Both the position numbers and the translations under genes were made by a program. Positions 51,093 through 59,368 of a DNA stretch of 64,000 nt are shown here, one piece after another. The stretch is from Novosphingobium malaysiense (GTDB lineage Bacteria > Pseudomonadota > Alphaproteobacteria > Sphingomonadales > Sphingomonadaceae): NCBI RefSeq assembly GCF_000802225.1, contig NZ_JTDI01000001.1:496001-560000 (forward strand). Direction: 5' to 3'. Every line of letters begins with the position of its first letter. Within the stretch, counting starts at the first letter, position 1. The notes below the pieces were generated by a model. That model saw only the letters and a list, made by a program, of their open reading frames with translations. It had not been told where the DNA came from and searched no databases.

Positions 51093-52447
51093 GCGCCCTT
51101 GCCCGCGTTCATCCGGCGATCAAGTTCCGCATGGAAGTGCCGCAGGCGACCTTCCTGTTCGCTCCACAGGGGGCCCTTGAACCCGCGCGAGCGCGCGCCT
51201 TTCTGGACGATCGGCAGCAGGTCCGAATCCTGGTCGAGAACTTCTCCGAGCCCTGGCGGCTCACCCAGTCCGGTGTGCACGATCTCGGGACGGGTTTCAC
51301 CGCTGAGATCGGTCTCCTCGCCGAGCCCCATCCACGCAGGCGCGCTGTAGCCCGGCGCATCGACGTGCCGGTAGAGAATGCAGGTGTCATAGGTGAACTG
51401 GTCGGGATCGCTTTCGTGCGGCAGGAAGCGGTGCAGGAACACGGCCTCCGGATGGCAGCCGATCTGGACGTTGGGAAACAGCGAGTAGACCACGGAATCG
51501 CTCAGCTGACTGTCGCTGAACCGCTCGTACCCCAGGCCCAACTGCTCCGAGCGCTTGCGCTTGGCCTTTTGCACCGCTGCGCGCGCCTCGGTGGCGGTCC
51601 CGGTATACGTTTCGGGATCGATTCCGGCGTCGGCGAGCATCGACTGGATACCCGGGTTCACCGTCTCCTGATCGGGATAGCGCGAGGCCGGCTGCGCGAA
51701 AGGCACGAACTGCCTGGACAGACCGCCGGGCCAAAGGTCGATCTGGGTGCGATCATCCATGAGGCACTGGGTCTGGGGGTGAACGGCGTGAAGGTGATAG
51801 ATCTCGGCGAAAGCGTCGACCCCGCCCTTCCAGTTCGCGCCCCAGTCCGAGCGGCGGTGCTGGACCACGTACATCTTGTCGATGTCGTAGAGTTCGAGTT
51901 GCGGCAGAATGGGCGCCAGCCATTCCTTGAGCGGCCCGATTTCGGGATCCATCGAAATGAACACGAGCCCGACCGCCACTTCGCAGCGCACCGAACTCAG
52001 GTCGTGGCCGTGACAGAGGACCTCGGGCCGAAAGGTTTCTTCGTCGGTGACCGCGATGTTCTTGCCTTCGAGATCGAACTTCCAGCTGTGGAACGGACAG
52101 GTAAAGCGGTCCAGCGAGCCGAAATCGGCAGTGACAAGCTGGCTGCCGCGGTGCGGGCACACGTTGTAGTGGGCGCGCACCTGGCCGTCATCGCCGCGCA
52201 CGACGATGAAGCTTTCGGGGCCGATATCGAACTTGAAGAAGTCTCCCGGCTCGGGAATGTCCGATGCAGCACCGGCGAGCAGCCAGCTTTTGCAGAAGAC
52301 CTTTTCCCACTCCTCGCGCATGAAATCCGCGTCGTAATAGCGACGCGGGTCCGACCGGTCCGTGCCGTTGTCGATAGTCGGCGCACGGTCGTTGAAAGGA
52401 TGGGGTGTGCCGACATGGATATTCCAGGTGTCGAAATCGAGCTTCAT
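51089..52447 (-). CDS. Rieske non-haem iron oxygenase, alpha subunit (tandem copy 2)
   Basis: A 452-residue oxygenase with ligands C97, H99, C117 and H120 and the iron region NWKGGVDAFAEIYHLHAVHPQ. The start is ATG 52447 with GGAGAGGG upstream; the frame continues upstream through operator B8, so earlier starts are rejected. First gene of the two-gene unit, 109 bp from B8. The duplicated pair keeps all metal ligands in both copies, so neither looks like a decayed subunit. The segment between the Rieske and iron domains is where they differ most. Confidence 0.95.
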   Translation of the reverse strand: MKLDFDTWNIHVGTPHPFNDRAPTIDNGTDRSDPRRYYDADFMREEWEKVFCKSWLLAGAASDIPEPGDFFKFDIGPESFIVVRGDDGQVRAHYNVCPHRGSQLVTADFGSLDRFTCPFHSWKFDLEGKNIAVTDEETFRPEVLCHGHDLSSVRCEVAVGLVFISMDPEIGPLKEWLAPILPQLELYDIDKMYVVQHRRSDWGANWKGGVDAFAEIYHLHAVHPQTQCLMDDRTQIDLWPGGLSRQFVPFAQPASRYPDQETVNPGIQSMLADAGIDPETYTGTATEARAAVQKAKRKRSEQLGLGYERFSDSQLSDSVVYSLFPNVQIGCHPEAVFLHRFLPHESDPDQFTYDTCILYRHVDAPGYSAPAWMGLGEETDLSGETRPEIVHTGLGEPPGLGEVLDQDSDLLPIVQKGARSRGFKGPLWSEQEGRLRHFHAELDRRMNAGKGA

Positions 52448-52555
52448 CTTGCATCCCTCTCCGTTTGGGATTTGTGCCGGCAATCGGGCGCCGGTAATCC
52501 TGCAAAGGCCGATATTCTGTAGATCGACTCCTTTGGGCTGGACCTTCATTAAAAA

Positions 52556-52569
52556 ACAGTCATGATTGT
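52556..52569. promoter_or_regulatory. Operator B8 between the Rieske pair and a VOC gene
   Basis: ACAGTC-AT-GATTGT with six A to the left and TTTT to the right, in the 176-bp divergent region. Thirteen of 14 bases match the ideal palindrome. Confidence 0.7.
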
Positions 52570-52623
52570 TTTGCAAGCCGCTTTCTCGGTAATGGGAACA
52601 GACGGCAAGACGGGAGAGACCGA

Positions 52624-53163
52624 ATGAGCCAAACCTATGGAAACATCTTTCAGATCGCCTACGTCGTGCCCGACATCGACAAGGCGGTGACGCACTGGGC
52701 CACGAACATGGGGGTGGGGCCGTTCTTCGATTTTCCGGTGCCCTTGCCCTTCGAGGAACTGTCCGTGAACGGGCGGTCGGTTCCGCTCGACGAGGACATC
52801 TTTTCCGCGGTCGCCGTCAGCTTCAGCGGCGACATGATGATCGAACTGATCGAGCCGGGCAACGCCCCTTCGACCTATCGCGACTTCCTCGAATCCGGCC
52901 AGACCGGCGTCCATCACCTGGGCACGTTCGTCGACAACTTCGACGCCTGCCTGGCCGATGCACGCAGGCGCGGCGTCACGGTTCTAGCCGAAGGGCTGCT
53001 GCCGTTTTCGCGCTTCGCCTATCTCGACACCGCAACGCCGGGCCTGAGCCCGATCATGGAGATCGTCGATCCGTTCCCGCCGATGCTGGAGGCCTTCGCC
53101 ATGATCCGCGAAACGGCTGAAGCGTGGGACGGCACCAACATCCGCCGCGCGCTTCCGGAATAG
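52624..53163 (+). CDS. VOC superfamily (glyoxalase-like) protein
   Basis: A 179-residue protein with GGGAGAGACCGA upstream of its ATG. The two modules begin FQIAYVVPDIDKAVTHWATNMGVGPFF and GVHHLGTFVDNFDACLADARRRG. Candidate metal ligands are E in MIELIEPG, H in VHHLG and E in MEIVDPF; the first-module His is replaced (QIAYVV), so metal binding may be incomplete. It is a single-gene unit divergent from the Rieske pair and shares operator B8. Function unknown; epimerase, lyase or ligand-binding roles are all possible. Confidence 0.85.
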   Translation: MSQTYGNIFQIAYVVPDIDKAVTHWATNMGVGPFFDFPVPLPFEELSVNGRSVPLDEDIFSAVAVSFSGDMMIELIEPGNAPSTYRDFLESGQTGVHHLGTFVDNFDACLADARRRGVTVLAEGLLPFSRFAYLDTATPGLSPIMEIVDPFPPMLEAFAMIRETAEAWDGTNIRRALPE

Positions 53164-53172
53164 GGCGTGGCA

Positions 53173-53205
53173 CCGGGGGCAACCGGCGTACCGATCAGCC
53201 CCCGG
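53173..53205. terminator. GC-rich hairpin between converging VOC and PQQ-dehydrogenase genes
   Basis: An 8-bp perfect stem (53173-53180 with 53198-53205) that overlaps the last codons of the PQQ dehydrogenase. There is no clear U-tract, so termination is uncertain. Confidence 0.4.
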
Positions 53206-55357
53206 GCTTCATTTCGGAGCCGGCAGAATGGGCGTTTACGCCCTTGCGCAAGAGGTCGGCCCGCGACCGGATGTACTGCCTCAGGGCATCGAGATCCTGC
53301 TGCGGCAACTCCCCGAACTTCGGCATGCCGTTCGACACCAGAGCCCCGTCGTGCACGACAGACGCGAAGGCATCGGGGCTAGGCGGAATGGGCGAAGTTC
53401 GCAGATCGGGTGCGGTACCTCCGGCGATCGCGCCGGTTCCGTGGCACACTGCACAGCGCGTGTTGAAAATCGTCTCTCCCTTTTGCGCCAGCTTCGCATC
53501 TTCACGATAGTCGGGATCGTCGAAGGCAACCGGTTTGTAAGGCGTGCGCGGCGGCAAGGTCTTGTCGCCCCCGAGTGCGAATGTCAGAACCCGACGCGCC
53601 TGAGTGCGATAGTCGATGCCGTACTTGGCGAACATGGGGCCGAACAGGCCCGCACTCGTGCCGATGCCGGCGACCACGGTCACGTACTGCTTGCCTCCCA
53701 CGCTGTAGGTGATCGGCGGCGCCACGACGCCGGCCTTTGCATCGAAATTCCACAGGCGCTTGCCGCTGACAGCGTCATAGGCCGAAAAGTCGCCGCTCGG
53801 CTGGCCCTGGAAGACCAGATCGCCGCCCGTGGCCATGACGCCGCCGCTGAGATGAACATCCATCGGGACTTTCCAGCGCGCCTTCTGGGCGACGGGATCC
53901 CATGCGATCAACCAGCCGGTCGTCTTCGTACCGCCGTCGCTGATGCTGTAGCCCACCCCGGTCGAAAGCCCCATTCCGCCGGCCCACTTGAAGGTATCCC
54001 GAGTAATCCCGGTATCGTCGTAGGTGACCTGCAGATCGATAGCGGGAATGTAGACCAGCTTGGTTTCCGGACTGTATGCCATGGGCATCCAGCTATGTGC
54101 GCCGAGCGGCGTCGGCCGGAACGTCACGGGACCATCCTCGTAACGGACATTCGGCGCTTCGACCGGCCGCCCCGTCTTGAGATCGATCTTGCTGGCCCAG
54201 GTCACGTCGACGAACGGCTCAGCCGAAATCAGTTTCCCGTCCTTGCGGTCGATGACGTAGAAAAAGCCGTTCTTCGGCGCGGTCATCACCACCTGCCGCG
54301 GCTTTCCGTCGATCGTGAGATCGGCCAGTTCCATGTCCATCGCGGCATTGAAGTCCCAGCTTTCGCCCGGGTTGATCTGATAGTGCCACTTGTATTTGCC
54401 GGTCTTGGCATCGAGCGCCACGATCGAGCAGACGAACAGGTTATCGCCCTTGCCCATGCTGCGAATCTTGTGGTTCCACGGGGCCCCGTTGCCAGTCCCG
54501 ATGAGGATCTGGTCGTTTGCCTTGTCGTAGGTGATGGCGTTCCAGACGCTGCCGCCTCCGCCGTACTTCCACCAGTCGCCGTGCCACGTCTTCGCCGCCA
54601 TCTTCATGGCATCGCTCTTGTAGCCATCGGCCGGATTGCCCGGCACCGTGTAGAATTTCCAGAGGAACTTGCCGGTATCGGCATCCCAGGCGGTCACGAA
54701 ACCGCGCACCGGGCTTTCATCCGATCCACCGTTGCCGATGATCACCTTACCGTCGAACACGCGCGGCGGGCCGGAAATGAACAGCGGATCGTCCTTGCCG
54801 AAAGTCTCGGCCGTCCACACCGGCTTGCCGGTCTTTTCATCAATGGCGATCAGACGGCCATCCTGCGTGGCGGTGATGACCTTGTGATTCCAGTAGGCGA
54901 TGCCGCGGCTACCCCAGCCTTGGCGCAACTTTATTCCCGAAACTTCAGGAGCATGCGGATCGTAGGTCCACTTAACCTTGCCGGTCGCGACGTCGATGGC
55001 CCGCACCACGCTATATCCGCTGGCAAGATAGACCGTACCGCCCACCTCGATCGGCCCCGTCGCGGGATTGCCGGGCGGAAGGTCTACCGACCATGCCAAT
55101 CCAAGCTTGCCGACGGTATCGCTGTTGATCTGGTCGAGCGGACTGAAATGCTGCTCGCCATACGTCCGCCCGAAGGCCGGCCAGTCCTTGCCGTCGCTCC
55201 CGTCCTGTAGTTGAGCGTGCCACTGCTGCTGACCGGACACCTCTTGTGCACCGCCTTTTCCCAGCACGTTGCATGCGGAGAGCGAAACGGTAGCCGTGGC
55301 TGCAAAAAGCCACAGGCCCCGCGATTGCCTTGCGATCCTGATCACTTCAATCCTCAC
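53195..55357 (-). CDS. PQQ-dependent quinohaemoprotein alcohol dehydrogenase, probable lipoprotein
   Basis: A 720-residue periplasmic enzyme oxidising alcohols with pyrroloquinoline quinone. The eight-bladed propeller is marked by repeated W-docking segments such as TGKVKWTYD and TGKPVWTAE, by WKYGGGGSVWNAITYD, and by GESWDF, which holds the catalytic Asp. The C-terminal cytochrome c has C635-x2-C638-H639 and a likely axial Met in SNGMPKF. The N-terminus VSLSAC29 is a lipobox, pointing to a membrane-anchored lipoprotein. The vicinal Cys-Cys found by the PQQ in most such enzymes is absent (SGIKLRQGWGSRGIAYW). No PQQ biosynthesis gene is nearby. Confidence 0.95.
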   Translation of the reverse strand: MRIEVIRIARQSRGLWLFAATATVSLSACNVLGKGGAQEVSGQQQWHAQLQDGSDGKDWPAFGRTYGEQHFSPLDQINSDTVGKLGLAWSVDLPPGNPATGPIEVGGTVYLASGYSVVRAIDVATGKVKWTYDPHAPEVSGIKLRQGWGSRGIAYWNHKVITATQDGRLIAIDEKTGKPVWTAETFGKDDPLFISGPPRVFDGKVIIGNGGSDESPVRGFVTAWDADTGKFLWKFYTVPGNPADGYKSDAMKMAAKTWHGDWWKYGGGGSVWNAITYDKANDQILIGTGNGAPWNHKIRSMGKGDNLFVCSIVALDAKTGKYKWHYQINPGESWDFNAAMDMELADLTIDGKPRQVVMTAPKNGFFYVIDRKDGKLISAEPFVDVTWASKIDLKTGRPVEAPNVRYEDGPVTFRPTPLGAHSWMPMAYSPETKLVYIPAIDLQVTYDDTGITRDTFKWAGGMGLSTGVGYSISDGGTKTTGWLIAWDPVAQKARWKVPMDVHLSGGVMATGGDLVFQGQPSGDFSAYDAVSGKRLWNFDAKAGVVAPPITYSVGGKQYVTVVAGIGTSAGLFGPMFAKYGIDYRTQARRVLTFALGGDKTLPPRTPYKPVAFDDPDYREDAKLAQKGETIFNTRCAVCHGTGAIAGGTAPDLRTSPIPPSPDAFASVVHDGALVSNGMPKFGELPQQDLDALRQYIRSRADLLRKGVNAHSAGSEMKPGG

Positions 55358-55405
55358 CGAAAAACCGCGTACATCGAAGGGGGCGCGGCTTTTCCTTCCG
55401 TCGTC

Positions 55406-55441
55406 GAAAAAGGCTCCGGCCGGACTTCGCCAGCCGGAGCC
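55406..55441 (-). terminator. Rho-independent terminator after the third TonB receptor
   Basis: On the minus strand a 9-bp stem (55441-55433 with 55420-55412) is followed directly by five T. It lies 9 nt after the receptor stop and before the PQQ dehydrogenase, so that gene depends on readthrough or on its own promoter in 55358-55405. Confidence 0.75.
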
Positions 55442-55449
55442 CAGGTCCG

Positions 55450-57954
55450 TCAGCGGTAATCGCCAAGCTTAAAGCCCAGCTCGAGCCCGAAGTAGCGCGG
55501 CGGACCATATTGCGAGTTCAGCCACAGGCCGGCGACGTTCTGCACGCCGACACGATAGCGCTCGTTCGTCAGGTTCTTGCCGATAGCCCGGATGTAATAC
55601 TTGCTGTCGACCTGTGCGAGCGTGATCGATGCGTTCACCAGTGTCCGTGCGTTGAGGAACGTGTTGCCCAACGGATCATCGATCGCCTGGGTGTTCAGGT
55701 TACGACCCGTGTAGGCGACGTTGCCGTTGAACGTGACTTTGTAGTTGTCTCCCAGCGGCAGCGAATAGGTGCCGTCGATGGTCCACTGCCACTTGGGCGC
55801 ACGATCGAGCGGTGCGGTCGACAGGTCGTATCCGGCGTTGTTCGCCGTATAGGAATTGTACTTTCCGTCTTGATAGCCAAGCACCCCGCGCAGCGTCAGC
55901 CCCTCGATGGGGTTGGCCTGGGTTTCGATCTCCAGGCCCTTCACGGTCGCGCTTGCGGCATTCACGAACAAGGTGACCTGGTTCGGCTGCCCGTTGACCT
56001 CGATGGGCACGTTGAGCTGCTTCTGCAAGTCCTTGTACTTCACGTAGAAGGCCGTTGCGTTGAAGCGCAGACGGTTGTTCAGGAACTGCGACTTGAAGCC
56101 CGCTTCGTAGCTGTCGGCCTTCTCCGGATCGGTGGCGCGCGCCGCTTGCCGGAACGCATCGAGGTCGCTGCCGAAGGCTGCAAAACCGCCGATCTGGTCG
56201 TTGAAGCCACCGCCCTTGTAGCCGTGGGAATAGGTTGCATAGAGGTAGAGGTCGTCGTTCGCCTGATAGCTGACGCTGGCGCGGTAAGTGGGCTCCCGCC
56301 ACTTGTCGGAGACCGTGACGACACCCGCCGGGTACTTGAATACGCTGGCGTCGAGGGCATGGTCGATGGTGATCGACGGATCGAAACCGCCGCCCAGCGC
56401 AGGAATGAAGGTCTGCTGACGGCCATACCAGGTCTTGTCGTCCCAGGTGTAGCGGCCGCCGGCCGTGATCGTCAGCTTGTCCGTGGGCTTGAAGGTGCCT
56501 TCGAGGAACAGTGCTCGCGATTTCGCATTCTGCGCGTTGCACAGCAGATAGGGCGTATTGTTCCATTCACCGAACGGCAGCGGCCCAGAGGTCAGATCAA
56601 GGAACCCGAGGATCTGTCCGACGCAGAAATCGATCTTGTCACGCTGGTAGAAACCGCCCGCAACGAAGTTGAAGGGACCCGAGAAATCCGAAGCGAAGCG
56701 CAGTTCCTGCTGCCAGGTCTTGCGGTTGTCGTCACGCGTGGCGTCGAAGAACGACAGCAGTTGTCCGTCGCTGCCCACGGCAGTGGCACCGGCGTAGGAG
56801 TTGGGAATCCGCGAACGCTGGTAGCGGTAGCCGGAAACCGACGTAAACGTGCCGAACCCGGTATCGTACTCGATGTTGGCATAGATGCCGTCCACCGAAA
56901 TACGCTGCCCTTTGTCCATGTAGAGCAGGCCGTCGTTACGACCGGTGTAGGCCGCGCGGTCGAGCGGGTCGGTGCCCTGCGCAGACGGATCGGTCAGGCC
57001 CAGCAGATCGGTCAGGAATGCATTGTTGCCGGTATAGAGATAGTTCTCGTTGACCGAAGGCACGACCTCCGAACGATCCCGGATCCACTCGTACTGGAAC
57101 AGCGCCCTTAAGTCGGGCGTCGGCTCCACAAGCAGCTTGGCGCGCGCCTGCCACACGTCCTTGCCGCCGAGAGTGGAATTGTCGAGACAACCGGTGGCGC
57201 CGTCAAACTTGTTGGGCACGAAGCCCGTAACCGGACCGTAGCAGGCACCGTTCTTGTAGTAGCCATCGGAATATTCGTAACCGCCCACGAGGCGGAACGC
57301 GGCAATGTCACCGATCGGGACATTCAGGGCGGCCTGAACCTTCTTTTCCCCGAAGTCGCCGATCTCGGCACGTCCTTCGACGCCGACGTAGTTGAGAACG
57401 GGCTTCTTGGTCGTGACGGTCACGACGCCGCCCGTGGTGTTCTTCCCGAACAGCGTGCCTTGCGGCCCGCGCAGCACCTCGACCTGCGCCACGTCGAAGG
57501 TGTCGAGCAACTGGGTCTGCACCGACGGCACCACGAAGTCATCGACGAGCACGGCAACCGGCGGCTCGAAATAGACGATGATGGACGTCTGACCGACACC
57601 GCGCATTGCAAAGCTGGCGGCATTGAAGTTGGCGATCGTGGCTGCCGAGAAGTTCGGAACGAACGCCGCGACATCGCCAAGATCGCGCGGGGCGGCCTGG
57701 GCAATGAGGGTGCTGTCCACGGCTGAAACGGAGACCGGCGTAGACTGCAAGTCGGTGGATCGACGGGTTGCCGTGACGACGATTTCACCCAACCCCGTCG
57801 AAGCGCCGCTGGCAGCCGCCTGGCTTCCGCTGGCATCTGCGCTGTCGGTTGCTGCAGTGTCGTTCGCCGCGTCTTGCGCCCACGCCGGACTTGCGAGCAC
57901 GCCCGTCATCAGGGCCAGGGCGCACGTGGAGCCATAAAGGCTTTTCCTCAACAT
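55450..57954 (-). CDS. TonB-dependent outer-membrane receptor
   Basis: An 834-residue receptor from ATG 57954 (GGAGAGAGCGA upstream). The signal peptide ends ASPAWAQDA, an Ala/Ser-rich linker follows, then EIVVTATRR, the plug motif VEVLRGPQGTLFGKNTTGGVV and a barrel ending LGFKLGDYR. The DLQSTPVSVSAV plug start and the Lys for Arg in GKNTTGG set it apart from the two left-half receptors, so it belongs to another subfamily. Operators B9 and B10 lie in the divergent region upstream. It likely imports the substrate, or an oxidised form, for the ACAATC regulon. Confidence 0.95.
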   Translation of the reverse strand: MLRKSLYGSTCALALMTGVLASPAWAQDAANDTAATDSADASGSQAAASGASTGLGEIVVTATRRSTDLQSTPVSVSAVDSTLIAQAAPRDLGDVAAFVPNFSAATIANFNAASFAMRGVGQTSIIVYFEPPVAVLVDDFVVPSVQTQLLDTFDVAQVEVLRGPQGTLFGKNTTGGVVTVTTKKPVLNYVGVEGRAEIGDFGEKKVQAALNVPIGDIAAFRLVGGYEYSDGYYKNGACYGPVTGFVPNKFDGATGCLDNSTLGGKDVWQARAKLLVEPTPDLRALFQYEWIRDRSEVVPSVNENYLYTGNNAFLTDLLGLTDPSAQGTDPLDRAAYTGRNDGLLYMDKGQRISVDGIYANIEYDTGFGTFTSVSGYRYQRSRIPNSYAGATAVGSDGQLLSFFDATRDDNRKTWQQELRFASDFSGPFNFVAGGFYQRDKIDFCVGQILGFLDLTSGPLPFGEWNNTPYLLCNAQNAKSRALFLEGTFKPTDKLTITAGGRYTWDDKTWYGRQQTFIPALGGGFDPSITIDHALDASVFKYPAGVVTVSDKWREPTYRASVSYQANDDLYLYATYSHGYKGGGFNDQIGGFAAFGSDLDAFRQAARATDPEKADSYEAGFKSQFLNNRLRFNATAFYVKYKDLQKQLNVPIEVNGQPNQVTLFVNAASATVKGLEIETQANPIEGLTLRGVLGYQDGKYNSYTANNAGYDLSTAPLDRAPKWQWTIDGTYSLPLGDNYKVTFNGNVAYTGRNLNTQAIDDPLGNTFLNARTLVNASITLAQVDSKYYIRAIGKNLTNERYRVGVQNVAGLWLNSQYGPPRYFGLELGFKLGDYR

Positions 57955-58024
57955 TCGCTCTCTCCTTGTGCCTCGCCATGATTGCGAGTTGCCACTCTGA
58001 TAGCACGATTCACGCGCATAGCAA

Positions 58025-58143
58025 TCAATCATGTTTGTTTTTTTGATTCCAGCTTCCGGGCCGTTGATTCCGGGCGTCGCGGACCGCACAAATCGCCCGG
58101 ACTACCGGCGTGACACCCACATGTTTTATACATTCACGATTGT
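58025..58143. promoter_or_regulatory. Operators B9 and B10 between TonB receptor and NTF2-like gene
   Basis: TCAATC-AT-GTTTGT (58025-58038) lies near the receptor side and ACATTC-AC-GATTGT (58130-58143) near the rightward gene, 105 bp apart centre to centre (about ten helical turns). Both are flanked by T-runs. Each probably controls one of the two divergent units. Confidence 0.7.
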
Positions 58144-58198
58144 TTTTAATTTGCGAAAGCCTATGCTCCGGGAAAGGCTGTAGCCCCGGGAGAAAAGG

Positions 58199-58753
58199 AT
58201 GACCGCACTGGAAGCGCGCGTTGCGCGGCTCGAGGCCGAATCACAGATCCGGCAGCTCATCGCGCACTACTGCTTCGACATCGACGACCGGCTGATCGAG
58301 AGCATTCGCGACCTTTTCACGGAGGACGCCGTGCTCAAGTCAGCCGATGGCGTGATGTACGCGGAAGGGCCCGATGCCATCATCGAACAATACCATGGTC
58401 GTTTCGACGCGCTGGGTCCGGGCCATCACTTCATGCACGACGTCCAGATCGATTTCGTCGGCGACGGCCTTCAGGAAGCAACCGGCCGCGTCTCGGGCCA
58501 TGCGGAACTCGTTCGCAACGGGAAGATGATGCTGGCGGCGCTGCGCTATGCCGACCGCTATCGCAACACCGAAAAAGGGTGGAAGTTCGCAGAACGCGAA
58601 ATCGCCTTTCTCTATTACGTGCCGCAATCGGATTATCCCGGAATCCTGCTCGAGAGCAACCGCAACCGCGCCTACGATACGCCCGGCGCTGCGGACTTTC
58701 CGGAACGCCTCGCTTCCTGGATCACCTACGAGAAATCGCGCGACCGCGCTTGA
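58199..58753 (+). CDS. Nuclear transport factor 2-like (SnoaL-type) protein
   Basis: A 184-residue protein with GGGAGAAAAGG directly before its ATG. It opens with a short heptad-like helix (TALEARVARLEAESQIRQLIAHYCFDID), then DRLIESIRDLFTEDAVLKSADG, GPGHHFMHDVQIDFVGD and FAEREIAFLYYVPQ, a common bile-acid dehydratase/SnoaL-4 pattern in which Tyr, Asp and His can form a hydratase site. Third NTF2-like gene of the cluster. It starts a three-gene unit with two ABM-domain proteins behind B10. Confidence 0.85.
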   Translation: MTALEARVARLEAESQIRQLIAHYCFDIDDRLIESIRDLFTEDAVLKSADGVMYAEGPDAIIEQYHGRFDALGPGHHFMHDVQIDFVGDGLQEATGRVSGHAELVRNGKMMLAALRYADRYRNTEKGWKFAEREIAFLYYVPQSDYPGILLESNRNRAYDTPGAADFPERLASWITYEKSRDRA

Positions 58754-58764
58754 GGAGAGACTTT

Positions 58765-59067
58765 ATGCCGTTCAGTTTCCTGTCCCGATTTCGCATTCGC
58801 GACGACCGGCAAGACGAATTCATCGCCCTTGCACACGAGATGAAAGCGCTGTCGGCAAAGGAACCCGGCACACTCCACTACCAGTTCTATCGACTGGCGG
58901 AGCCGGGGATGTTTGCCGTGTACGAAAGCTTCATCGACGAAGACGCGGACGCGGCGCACATGGAATATCCCCACAACAAACCTCTGATCGAACGCATGGT
59001 TGCCTGCATGGACGGCGGCTACGAGCGTGAAATGCTCTTCGACCTCGAACCGCACCCGAAAGGCTGA
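58765..59067 (+). CDS. Antibiotic biosynthesis monooxygenase (ABM) domain protein
   Basis: A 100-residue ferredoxin-like fold protein with FSFLSRFRIRDDRQDEFIALAHEMKALSAKEPGTLHYQFYR and a MFAVYESFIDEDADAAHMEYPHNK block. ABM-domain proteins include cofactor-free oxygenases, quinol monooxygenases and haem-degrading enzymes, and many are of unknown function. ATG 58765 follows GAGGAGAG. It lies 11 bp after the NTF2-like gene and 4 bp before a second ABM gene, so the pair may form a heterodimer. Confidence 0.82.
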   Translation: MPFSFLSRFRIRDDRQDEFIALAHEMKALSAKEPGTLHYQFYRLAEPGMFAVYESFIDEDADAAHMEYPHNKPLIERMVACMDGGYEREMLFDLEPHPKG

Positions 59068-59071
59068 TCCC

Positions 59072-59368
59072 ATGGCACACAAGAGCTTCATCGCCCGCCT
59101 GCGCACCAAGCCGGAAAAGCGCGCCGACATGATCTCCCTGCAGACTGAATTGAAGGGGCTTGTCTTCCAGCATGAACCGGACGCCCTCGTCTACGAACTG
59201 CTTCAGTCGGACAACGATCCCGACATGTTCCACGTCATCGCAACATTTCGCGACGAGGCAGCCTACGAAAAACACATGCACATCGATTTCCATGACCGGC
59301 TCGTCCCCGGCATCCTCGAGTGCCTTGCCGAGGAAATGCAACTGACTTTCCACGCATCCCTCGACTAG
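59072..59368 (+). CDS. ABM-like dimeric alpha-beta barrel protein
   Basis: A 98-residue protein whose layout parallels the preceding gene: SFIARLRTKPEKRADMISLQTELKGL, then DALVYELLQSDNDPDMFHVIATFRDEAAYEKHMHIDFHDR. Three His in the central helix region (KHMHIDFH) could bind metal or haem, but this is only visible, not tested. It is last in the B10-controlled unit and the final recognisable gene of the catabolic supercluster. The following 413 bp (59369-59781) contain no supported gene, only a weak relic-like stretch. Confidence 0.75.
   Translation: MAHKSFIARLRTKPEKRADMISLQTELKGLVFQHEPDALVYELLQSDNDPDMFHVIATFRDEAAYEKHMHIDFHDRLVPGILECLAEEMQLTFHASLD

Noticed and set aside
49776..52522. Two long plus-strand frames opposite the tandem Rieske genes
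   Set aside because: They mirror each other only because the Rieske genes are duplicated; the minus strand carries all metal-ligand motifs.
53228..55210. Long plus-strand frame (660 codons) opposite the PQQ dehydrogenase
   Set aside because: The minus strand encodes a full propeller plus haem motif. The plus frame is His/Arg/Asp-rich without recognisable domains.
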